Below are positions 1 to 5,735 of a stretch of DNA of 7,708 nucleotides, piece by piece. Below the pieces are notes generated by a model. The model did no database searches and was not told the DNA's origin. It saw nothing but the letters and a program-made list of their open reading frames with translations. Source of the stretch: Porticoccaceae bacterium (GTDB taxonomy: Bacteria > Pseudomonadota > Gammaproteobacteria > Pseudomonadales > Porticoccaceae). The stretch's first letter is position 1, and each line of letters starts with the position of its first letter. A program made the translations under genes and the position numbers. The DNA lies in NCBI GenBank assembly GCA_030590275.1, contig JAUUYV010000069.1, forward strand, positions 1 to 7,708, written 5' to 3'.

Positions 1-25
1 CGCTCATGGCTGTCTCCTCGCTCAT
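1..25 (-). CDS. Start of a downstream gene, likely HyuB/AcxB-type partner subunit (partial, cut by window edge)
   Basis: Only eight codons are visible (M-S-E-E-T-A-M-S), so the product cannot be recognised from its own sequence. Evidence that it is a gene: its ATG (bases 25-23) overlaps the TGA stop of the HyuA-type gene in an ATGA arrangement, and a perfect GGAGG (bases 37-33) lies 7 nt upstream. A second in-frame ATG at bases 7-5 has its own GAGGAG 6 nt upstream, so either could be the true start. The identity is inference: HyuA/AcxA-type ATPase subunits are normally followed by the HyuB/AcxB catalytic subunit, often with this kind of translational coupling. Confidence 0.5.
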
Positions 26-36
26 GGCTGTTCCTC
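1..36. repeat. 18-bp imperfect tandem duplication covering an RBS and start codon
   Basis: Two adjacent 18-bp units, bases 1-18 and 19-36, share an identical 13-base core (CGCTCATGGCTGT at 1-13 and 19-31) followed by similar CTCCT-type bases. On the minus strand each unit carries a purine-rich Shine-Dalgarno-like stretch and an ATG-AGC start. Because 18 bp is six codons, the two starts share a reading frame. It looks like a small local duplication at the start of the downstream gene. Confidence 0.7.
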
Positions 37-1959
37 CACAATTAAGTCGCCATTGCCAGACACCGAAAAAGACCAGCCCGGACGAATCAGGCAAGTCAGG
101 TACTCGTCGCGAAACAGTGCCGGGCCAGTACCGGACTCACCAGTTTGCGCAGCTTTTAAGGAGTAAACCGGCAGATTTATGTGTTCACCGCCCAAATTGA
201 TAGTTGCCTCACCTGTGGGCTTTGCTTTCTTAGTAGCCACTTCGCCAAGGGATTTTAAATCGAGGTGCTGCAGGGTGTGGGTAGCAATGAGCTGCACAGC
301 GGCATCATCTAGCCCCTCAGCAACTTTACTCGATGCATCCTTTTTATAGGGCTGCGAACTTAAGCGGCCCTCGGTGGAACCAACAACTTCGAGGGTTTCG
401 TTCCATCCACCAGGCTCTACACCTTCACCGTACATATCTCGACTAGCGCGCTGACGCATTTCGGCAATCACCGTATCCTCGCCCCGTGATTCCAGCTCCG
501 CCAGCGGTACCCGGTAGTGATGTGAAAGGTCGCTAAAGCCGATTCCGTAGGCGCTAAATACCGAAGAATACGCGGGCACAATTAGGCGCTTAAAACCTGC
601 TGCCGCTGCAATGCCACTGGCATTCATTGGACCGCCGCCACCAAAGGCCAGTAGTTCACTCTCACCAGTATCGAGTTTTCGGGAAGTCACAACATCTTTC
701 ATGTGCTGGGCGATCTGCCCTTCATAGGCACTGATCATACGATCTACGGCCTGATCGAGCGATACGCTCAGAGGGCCCGCGATCTCTTGCTGGATGACGC
801 CTTCAGACAAGGCTTTATCCAGCGTCAATTCACCGCCTAAATAATTATCGGGGTCGATCATTCCAGCCAGCAGAAGCGCATCAGTAATGGTCGCCACCGT
901 GCCGCCACGACCTAAACAGGCGGGGCCAGGTGCGACACCCACGCTTTCGGGACCAATCACAATTTCACCATTCTCGATACGGAAAATGGAGCTACCGCCA
1001 TAGCCGATACTGACAATATCGCCCATCGCAAATGAGTTGGGGATTTCCTCATCACCGATTAAACCGTGGGCCAGTTCAGTTGGTGTGCCGTCAACTACCA
1101 TGGAAATATCCGTGGTGGTACCACCAATATCCATGGCCACTATGGTGCTGGCATCGTAAATACCCGAATACGCTACCGCTCCTTCCATACCGCCACGGGG
1201 GCCCGAACCGTAGGTCTTAATGGCTGTGGTTTTCGCCACCCGAGCCGAGTCACCGTCGTTACGATAAATTAACATCGGGCTGGCTAAATGGTGCTGTTTG
1301 GTAATGCGCTCTGCGCCGTAGAGAAAATGCTCCATACCCGGGTGAAGATAAGAGTTCACCACCGCAGACAAAAGGCGGCGACCATCGTTGTCATCACGCA
1401 CCAGTTCGTGGGAAAACAGTACCGGAATAGCGCCGAGCAAGTGTCGAGGGTAACGTTCTAACACCATCTCCTTGACCTGCTCCTCTTCGTCCCGCGAGGG
1501 CAGCGCCACAACGATCCGCGAAACTCCGTGGGAGATCAACGTCGTAAAGCCACTCATCAAAGCAGTTTCGTCTAGCTGGCCCTTGTCAGCACTAATACCA
1601 ACCGGCTCCACTGGAACCATGGATTTCCAAAGTGCGGATTTAGCCAACACCTCCGCCTCACCATACAGTGAAGCCACCTCCCCAGCGCTCACCATCACGC
1701 CTACAGGTGAGCCCTTGTGCTCCACCACGGCATTGGTGCCTGAAGTGGTTGAATAGCGCAAATGGTCAGTTTCACCCAGCAATCGCGCCAAATCGTCTTC
1801 ACCATACAGCTCGTTGGAAAGTCGATTCAGTGAATCCAGAAAACACTGGCTGAGATCGTGAGGGGTGGTCGGAGACTTGATGTGTGCCACCCGATCTCCG
1901 TCGGTAGCAAAGGCGTCGGTAAACGAGCCACCATTATCGATATTAACTAATAAACCCAT
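22..1959 (-). CDS. Hydantoinase/oxoprolinase family protein, HyuA/AcxA-type ATPase subunit
   Basis: This 645-residue protein is a complete member of the family that includes N-methylhydantoinase A, 5-oxoprolinase and the beta subunit of acetone/acetophenone carboxylases. These enzymes use ATP to activate a cyclic amide, a ketone or bicarbonate, usually with a HyuB/AcxB partner, in the cytoplasm. Visible motifs: the N-terminal phosphate-binding loop D8-N-G-G-S-F-T-D15 (Hydant_A_N), S70-TTSGTN around residues 70-76, the second actin-like phosphate loop D277-IGGTTTD-284, and the family segment FGGGGP at 439-444 followed by a VP..SSVFSAYG stretch. The C-terminus has the usual TGPAL...LIRPGW...IVEE ending. 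Length is slightly under the roughly 690-720 residues usual for family members. The ATG has only a weak GGAA about 11 nt upstream. It follows rimO by 104 bp without a clear terminator, and its stop overlaps the next gene's start. The substrate cannot be assigned. The N-terminal IDNGG in place of the more usual VDVGG/IDIGG looks carboxylase-like to me, but that is an impression. Confidence 0.9.
   Translation of the reverse strand: MGLLVNIDNGGSFTDAFATDGDRVAHIKSPTTPHDLSQCFLDSLNRLSNELYGEDDLARLLGETDHLRYSTTSGTNAVVEHKGSPVGVMVSAGEVASLYGEAEVLAKSALWKSMVPVEPVGISADKGQLDETALMSGFTTLISHGVSRIVVALPSRDEEEQVKEMVLERYPRHLLGAIPVLFSHELVRDDNDGRRLLSAVVNSYLHPGMEHFLYGAERITKQHHLASPMLIYRNDGDSARVAKTTAIKTYGSGPRGGMEGAVAYSGIYDASTIVAMDIGGTTTDISMVVDGTPTELAHGLIGDEEIPNSFAMGDIVSIGYGGSSIFRIENGEIVIGPESVGVAPGPACLGRGGTVATITDALLLAGMIDPDNYLGGELTLDKALSEGVIQQEIAGPLSVSLDQAVDRMISAYEGQIAQHMKDVVTSRKLDTGESELLAFGGGGPMNASGIAAAAGFKRLIVPAYSSVFSAYGIGFSDLSHHYRVPLAELESRGEDTVIAEMRQRASRDMYGEGVEPGGWNETLEVVGSTEGRLSSQPYKKDASSKVAEGLDDAAVQLIATHTLQHLDLKSLGEVATKKAKPTGEATINLGGEHINLPVYSLKAAQTGESGTGPALFRDEYLTCLIRPGWSFSVSGNGDLIVEEQP
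33..37 (-). promoter_or_regulatory. Shine-Dalgarno site for the downstream gene
   Basis: Read on the minus strand, these bases give GGAGG, 7 nt before the ATG at bases 25-23. This is the strongest ribosome-binding site in the window, and it lies inside the last codons of the HyuA-type gene. It supports the ATGA overlap as a real translation start coupled to termination of the gene before it. Confidence 0.7.
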
Positions 1960-2063
1960 ATATTTTTATTCCAGGCCATGGACCATAAGATTTTGTTGCG
2001 GAGCGGCCGACATATCAATACAACACATGCCCTTGTGTCAACCACGAGATATCAATTAAGCGA

Positions 2064-3419
2064 TCAAACAATGACTCCATACAGATCGTATTCATCCGCT
2101 TCTTCGATGGATACTCTCACCAGATCACCAGCTTTGACTACTTTAGACTTAGCTTCCAGGTCGCCAGCATCCACAAACACGTTACCGTCGATATCCGGGG
2201 CATCGCCGCGACTGCGACCCACCAGACCCTCTTCATCAAGAGAATCGACAATGATTTCAATGGCCTGCCCGACTTTAGCTTGCAAACGTTCCGTACTGAT
2301 TTGCTGTTGAGCGGCCATCAATGCATCCCAGCGTATTTGTTTGATCTCTTCAGGAACAGCGTCAGGCAAGTCATTGGCTTTTGCGCCCTCCACTGCTTCG
2401 TATTTAAAGCAGCCGACTCGATCGAGTTGAGCCTCCCGCAACCAGTCGAGCAAGGTTTCAAAATCTTCATCGGTCTCGCCGGGGAAACCCACGACAAAGG
2501 TGCTACGCAGAGTCAAATCCGGACATTGTTGACGCCAGCGGTGAATCCTCTCCAGGGTCTTTTCCTGATGGGCCGGGCGCTTCATCGCCTTTAATATAGA
2601 GGGGCTGGCGTGCTGAAAGGGAATATCCAGATAGGGCAATATTTTTCCCTCCGCCATCAAAGGGATAACCTTGTCCACATGGGGGTAGGGATACACGTAA
2701 TGCAATCGCACCCATACCCCCATTTCACCCAGCGCGCTGCACAGCTCAAGCATATTAGATTTTATCGGTCGGCCCTGCCAGAACCCGGTGCGGTATTTAA
2801 TGTCGACGCCATAGGCACTGGTATCCTGCGAGATAACCAGCAGCTCCTTAACCCCGGCATTTACCAGCCGTTCTGCTTCATCGAGCACCTCACCGATTGG
2901 ACGACTCACCAACTTGCCGCGCAGATCGGGAATAATGCAAAACGTACAAGCGTGGTTACAACCTTCGGAAATCTTTAGATAGGCGTAATGTCGCGGCGTA
3001 AGCTTAACACCCTGAGCCGGCACCAGATCGGTAAAGGGATCGTGATCCAGGGACTGCGGGACGTATTCGTGTACTGCTGCCACCACTTCTTCATATTGAT
3101 GTGGGCCACTCACTGCCAGCACATCGGGATGGACTGCTCTAATCGCCTGCTCGTCGCCACCCATGCAGCCGGTCACAATCACCCGACCATTTTCCGCCAG
3201 CGCTTCACCAATGGCTTCCAGTGATTCCTGTTTGGCGCTGTCAATAAATCCGCAGGTATTGACGACCACCACCTCGGCACCGTCGTAGCTAGGCGAAATA
3301 TCGTAGCCCTCCATCTTCAACTGAGTAAGAATGCGCTCAGAATCCACCAGCGCTTTAGGGCAGCCTAAGGAGACAAAACCAACTTTTGGCTTACCGGGTT
3401 TTAATGTGTCAGACGACAT
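2064..3419 (-). CDS. rimO: Ribosomal protein S12 methylthiotransferase RimO
   Basis: RimO is a radical-SAM enzyme that adds a methylthio group to the beta carbon of a conserved aspartate of ribosomal protein S12 (Asp89 in E. coli). The 451-residue product is close to the E. coli length of about 441. The N-terminal MTTase (UPF0004) domain has its three cluster-binding cysteines at C20 (LGCPK), C56 (NTCGFID) and C85 (TGCMG). The radical-SAM CxxxCxxC is C154-C158-C161 in [11 protein letters not shown]. The middle contains the RimO-typical [11 protein letters not shown] and [13 protein letters not shown] stretches and [18 protein letters not shown] domain occupies roughly residues 383-451, ending ADEYDLYG. 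These stretches distinguish it from the tRNA enzyme MiaB. The ATG start has only a weak GAG upstream. It lies 60 bp after the DUF2288 gene and 104 bp before the HyuA-type gene on the same strand. Confidence 0.97.
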   Translation of the reverse strand: MSSDTLKPGKPKVGFVSLGCPKALVDSERILTQLKMEGYDISPSYDGAEVVVVNTCGFIDSAKQESLEAIGEALAENGRVIVTGCMGGDEQAIRAVHPDVLAVSGPHQYEEVVAAVHEYVPQSLDHDPFTDLVPAQGVKLTPRHYAYLKISEGCNHACTFCIIPDLRGKLVSRPIGEVLDEAERLVNAGVKELLVISQDTSAYGVDIKYRTGFWQGRPIKSNMLELCSALGEMGVWVRLHYVYPYPHVDKVIPLMAEGKILPYLDIPFQHASPSILKAMKRPAHQEKTLERIHRWRQQCPDLTLRSTFVVGFPGETDEDFETLLDWLREAQLDRVGCFKYEAVEGAKANDLPDAVPEEIKQIRWDALMAAQQQISTERLQAKVGQAIEIIVDSLDEEGLVGRSRGDAPDIDGNVFVDAGDLEAKSKVVKAGDLVRVSIEEADEYDLYGVIV

Positions 3420-3479
3420 AGTGGACTCGCGAATATCAGTACCAGAAATCTACAAAAAACTACTATAAAGCTGGAAGAA

Positions 3480-3839
3480 CTAGGCCTTACCATAACCTTC
3501 ATTAACACCCTGCAACACCGGCTGCACCAATACCCAGGGGTGAATCACCAGGGCCCAGACCAAAGCTTTAGACTGGTACCACTCCAGTGCTTGAGCATCG
3601 GTAACTGGAGCCACAAGCCCGCGTTCAGCCCATCCCTCAATGGCCTTCGCATTATCGGAAACAATCTCGCACCCCGCGTCAATCAAATCCACATCTGGGT
3701 CGACATACAGGGCCTTACCCCCGGCAAAAAACCGTTGTAAGTCCCGCCATGGAATTTTAGCGGTTTCACCGATGAGTTTAGCGCGTACTTCCGACTCGGA
3801 GTCAGAACCAGAATTAAAACCAGATCCCTCTGTTACCAC
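3480..3839 (-). CDS. DUF2288 domain-containing protein
   Basis: This small soluble protein of unknown function belongs to the DUF2288 family of proteobacteria. From the GTG chosen here it is 119 residues. A Ser/Glu/Gly-rich N-terminal stretch of about 17 residues (SGSDSESE) is followed by the family core from about residue 18 to 107. The core contains RAKLIGETAKIPW, RFFAGGKALYV, a DNAKAIEGW segment and the closing HPWVLVQP. There is no signal peptide or membrane helix. Start choice: the frame stays open to a TTG at 3866 (128 residues), but that codon has no Shine-Dalgarno and lies inside the GIY-YIG gene. The GTG at 3839 lies 4 nt after the GIY-YIG stop and has GGAG 10 nt upstream, which suggests coupled translation. 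The family name comes from recognising the core pattern, and no biochemical role is known to me. Confidence 0.85.
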   Translation of the reverse strand: MVTEGSGFNSGSDSESEVRAKLIGETAKIPWRDLQRFFAGGKALYVDPDVDLIDAGCEIVSDNAKAIEGWAERGLVAPVTDAQALEWYQSKALVWALVIHPWVLVQPVLQGVNEGYGKA

Positions 3840-3843
3840 GGGT

Positions 3844-4089
3844 TTAAAGCTCCGTAATAACAGCAATCAGAGATAATTTATCCAAACGCGATAAACGCTT
3901 GATCGCGGCTTCTCGAACCTGAGCTTCACTCCGCGTAGGAACGCTTTCGGTATAGACCACCCGAACCGGTCGGCGGCCCCCGTTAAAATATTTGGCACCC
4001 TTGCCACGCGAATGGTCTTCAAAACGCCGCGCTACATCGGTTGCAATACCGGTATAGAGTGAATTGTCGCTGGCCTCAATCATATACAC
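3844..4089 (-). CDS. GIY-YIG nuclease-superfamily protein, UPF0213/YhbQ-like (N-terminus uncertain)
   Basis: This is a single-domain GIY-YIG protein of the small YhbQ/UPF0213 group, a superfamily of Mg-dependent DNA nucleases; the role of these stand-alone members is poorly defined. From the GTG at 4089 it is 81 residues. Visible elements: VYM (degenerate GIY strand), S10-LYTG-I15 (YIG-equivalent), the conserved arginine in ARRFEDH (R21), GKGAKYF at 29-35, and E60 in REAAIKRL as the likely metal ligand. Family members start several residues further upstream with an aromatic (W-F/Y-x-Y), and translating upstream in frame here gives A-A-A-R-D-W-Y before the GTG, yet no in-frame ATG/GTG/TTG exists there. 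An out-of-frame ATG at 4121, separated by an A6 run, would supply the missing start if one base were gained. The gene follows slyD closely, and its stop lies 4 nt before the DUF2288 start. Confidence 0.85.
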   Translation of the reverse strand: MYMIEASDNSLYTGIATDVARRFEDHSRGKGAKYFNGGRRPVRVVYTESVPTRSEAQVREAAIKRLSRLDKLSLIAVITEL

Positions 4090-4121
4090 GTACCAGTCTC
4101 TTGCTGCTGCGTTTTTTCCAT
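4080..4121 (-). other. Possible frameshift site or 13-codon leader ORF ahead of the GIY-YIG gene
   Basis: An ATG at 4121-4119 is followed by GAAAAAAC (six A residues, bases 4117-4112). As sequenced, this frame encodes 13 codons and stops at a TGA (4082-4080) that overlaps an in-frame ATG of the GIY-YIG gene (4083-4081) as ATGA. With one more A in the run, the ATG would instead read M-E-K-N-A-A-A-R-D-W-Y straight into V-Y-M-I-E, giving a family-typical N-terminus. Explanations are a single-base sequence error, a real frameshift, slippage on the A run, or a coupled mini-ORF. The sequence alone cannot decide. Confidence 0.5.
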
Positions 4122-4142
4122 TAAAACTCTGCTGCGGGACTT

Positions 4143-4637
4143 TTATTCCGTGACCTCCGCTGAGGCCGCATCATCCGACGCCAATACCTGCTCGGTCTTT
4201 AACTCTTCCGCCGTACCCATACGCACATCGGCAATACTCAAATCGTAAGTAAGATCCATACCAGCCAGGGGGTGATTGGTATCTACATCCACCGTGTAAT
4301 GCCCCACCTTAAGCACTGTCACTTGCCGAGGAGCACCCTGCTCGCTATTAACCACGACCAACATGCCGGGTTTCGGTGGGGCGGAACCCCGAAAATACTT
4401 TAGCGGTACACGTTGAATGGTATCGTCATGGCGCGGCCCATAAGGTTGCTCCAGGGTTATTTTTAGCGCGTCACCGACGACTTTCCCCTCCAACTCCCTC
4501 TCTATACCCTGCAACATGCAGTCGTGGCCATGGAGATACGCGGTGGGCTCACCATCTTCAGAACTTTCAAGCTGCTTACCTGCCTCATCCAGCAAGCGAT
4601 AATGAAACGAAACAACGGCATCTTTAATTATCTGCAT
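4143..4637 (-). CDS. slyD: FKBP-type peptidyl-prolyl cis-trans isomerase, SlyD family
   Basis: SlyD-type proteins catalyse prolyl cis-trans isomerisation and act as cytoplasmic folding chaperones. From the ATG at 4637 the product is 164 residues and begins MQIIKDAVVSFHYRL, as SlyD homologues usually do. The FKBP half carries A-YLHGHD at about 34-39, then LQGIERELEGKVVGD and the LEQPYG stretch (about 62-67). The insert-in-flap chaperone domain follows from about residue 69 to 117, and the FKBP fold closes with NHPLAGMDLTYDLSI around 121-135. The His/Cys-rich nickel-binding tail of E. coli SlyD is missing; the C-terminus is instead a short Glu/Asp/Ala-rich tail. An upstream GTG at 4646 would add three residues but has no Shine-Dalgarno at a usable distance. 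It is the first gene of the minus-strand cluster, and its promoter should lie in 4647-4844. Confidence 0.93.
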   Translation of the reverse strand: MQIIKDAVVSFHYRLLDEAGKQLESSEDGEPTAYLHGHDCMLQGIERELEGKVVGDALKITLEQPYGPRHDDTIQRVPLKYFRGSAPPKPGMLVVVNSEQGAPRQVTVLKVGHYTVDVDTNHPLAGMDLTYDLSIADVRMGTAEELKTEQVLASDDAASAEVTE

Positions 4638-4675
4638 AGTACTCACTTCACTTTTTGTTCAACATGTCATCATCA

Positions 4676-4732
4676 TTAGCGAAACGGTAAGCCCTTAGCC
4701 AAACAGTAAGCCTTTAGCGAAACGACAAGCCA
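4676..4732. repeat. Three imperfect 19-bp tandem repeats upstream of slyD
   Basis: Three consecutive 19-bp units run at 4676-4694, 4695-4713 and 4714-4732, with plus-strand consensus TTAGCSAAACRRYAAGCCN. Each differs from its neighbours at only a few positions. They begin about 40 bp upstream of the slyD start and lie about 75 bp from the rnm promoter hexamer. They could be operator sites or simply a local expansion. The 19-bp period is near, but not equal to, two helical turns. No protein-binding consensus is recognised. Confidence 0.8.
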
Positions 4733-4807
4733 CATGATGTTTATGATAAATTTTACGTCCAAAGGGAGCATCTAAGCCGAATCTAATCAAAGACCTCCCG
4801 CACGCGC

Positions 4808-4813
4808 TATAAT
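4808..4813 (+). promoter_or_regulatory. Probable sigma-70 -10 element for rnm
   Basis: The bases read TATAAT, a perfect -10 hexamer, 31 bp before the rnm ATG. The matching -35 is poor: TAATCA at 4784-4789 with an 18-bp spacer matches TTGACA at three of six positions. Transcription would start near 4820, giving a leader of roughly 25 nt. That leader has no Shine-Dalgarno sequence and ends in a C-rich run just before the ATG. A comparable promoter for slyD on the other strand was not evident. Confidence 0.5.
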
Positions 4814-4844
4814 GGGGGCTCCGCAGTAAGCAATCCACCCCCAT

Positions 4845-5678
4845 ATGCTGTTTGATTTACATTGTCACTCCAATATCTCCGATGGAGCACTCTCACCCGA
4901 GGAACTGGTTCAGCGCGCTATCGACCACGATGTCGACGTGCTTTCTATTACCGACCACGATTGCACCACCGCCTATTACCAACTACGAGAGGCAGGCATT
5001 CCCAACACACTTAACAAGCTGCAACTGGTGGCGGGTATTGAGTTCTCAGCCCAATGGCGCAACACCGCTGTACACATCCTCGGACTCAATATCGACATCG
5101 ATGAACAGGCTATGATAGAGGCCGTTTTTCTACAACAGAAAGCACGTCGTAATCGCGCCGGGATTATTGCAGAAAAGCTCGAAAAAAAGGGCTTTAAGAA
5201 CATCATTAGCGAAGTCGATAAGCTCGCCGACACGATCAGCATTGGGCGCCCTCATATTGCCAACATTCTGGTCGATGCGGGCGTGGTCAAATCCGTCGAT
5301 GAAGCATTCCGAAAATATCTCGGTGCGGGCAAAATTGGTGATGTTAAAAATGAGTGGGCGACGCTTGCACAAATTATAGACTGGATTCGCGGAGCAGGCG
5401 GCACCGCGCTCATCGCTCATCCCAATAAATACAAAATGACCCGAACCCGCCTACAGGAACTGGTGGGCGAATTTAAAGATTTTGGCGGCCACGGCCTGGA
5501 AGTAGTGTCCGGAAACCAGGACAACTATCAGTCAAAAGCCCTCGCGGCACTCTGCGAGGAACTTAAACTGCTATCTTGCTGTGGTTCCGACTTCCACAAA
5601 CCCGGTCAGTACTGGGCAGAACTGGGCAAGCATAAGGCCCTGCCCGAAAACTGTGTTCCCGTCTGGGATCATTGGTAA
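4845..5678 (+). CDS. rnm: PHP-domain 5'-3' exoribonuclease / 3',5'-nucleotide bisphosphatase Rnm (YciV, RNase AM)
   Basis: This 277-residue protein belongs to the PHP family group of E. coli YciV (formerly TrpH-like). That enzyme removes the 3' phosphate of pAp-type nucleotides and trims 5' ends of rRNA and short RNAs using a trinuclear metal site. Metal-ligand motifs are all present: H6-x-H8 in DLHCHS, D13 in SDG, D37-H38-D39 in SITDHD, E66 in AGIEFSA, H77 in VHILGL, H137 in GRPHIA, H192 in LIAHPNKY, and D249-F-H251 in GSDFH. Residues of roughly 80-185 form the helical insertion typical of this subgroup (GRPHIANILVDAGVV...AF.KYLG). The active site appears intact and the length matches the family. 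The gene is divergent from slyD and convergent with rapA, with 57 bp between their stops. No Shine-Dalgarno precedes the ATG. It could also be annotated simply as a PHP-domain metal-dependent phosphoesterase. Confidence 0.92.
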   Translation: MLFDLHCHSNISDGALSPEELVQRAIDHDVDVLSITDHDCTTAYYQLREAGIPNTLNKLQLVAGIEFSAQWRNTAVHILGLNIDIDEQAMIEAVFLQQKARRNRAGIIAEKLEKKGFKNIISEVDKLADTISIGRPHIANILVDAGVVKSVDEAFRKYLGAGKIGDVKNEWATLAQIIDWIRGAGGTALIAHPNKYKMTRTRLQELVGEFKDFGGHGLEVVSGNQDNYQSKALAALCEELKLLSCCGSDFHKPGQYWAELGKHKALPENCVPVWDHW

Positions 5679-5735
5679 GCCTTCTCGAGATAGCATGGGC
5701 CGAAACCGTACTCGTCAGAGAACCTCTGGCCATCC

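Noticed and set aside
2023..2038. Inverted repeat ACACA...TGTGT between rimO and the HyuA-type gene as a terminator
   Set aside because: The stem is 5 AT-rich base pairs and no T-tract follows on the minus strand.
2503..2715. Minus-strand frame of 70 codons within rimO
   Set aside because: It lies wholly inside the well-supported rimO gene in another frame and has no recognisable protein features; the same holds for the other short overlapping frames in rimO, the HyuA-type gene, rnm and rapA.
4647..4800. Sigma-70 promoter for slyD on the minus strand (TAAAAT and TATCAT hexamers near 4740-4756)
   Set aside because: Both resemble a -10 element, but neither has a reasonable -35 at 16-18 bp, so no specific site is claimed.
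5716..5728. Small hairpin (CAGAG-AAC-CTCTG) between the convergent rnm and rapA stops as a shared terminator
   Set aside because: The stem is only 5 bp and neither strand has a T-run after it, so it does not meet the pattern of an intrinsic terminator.
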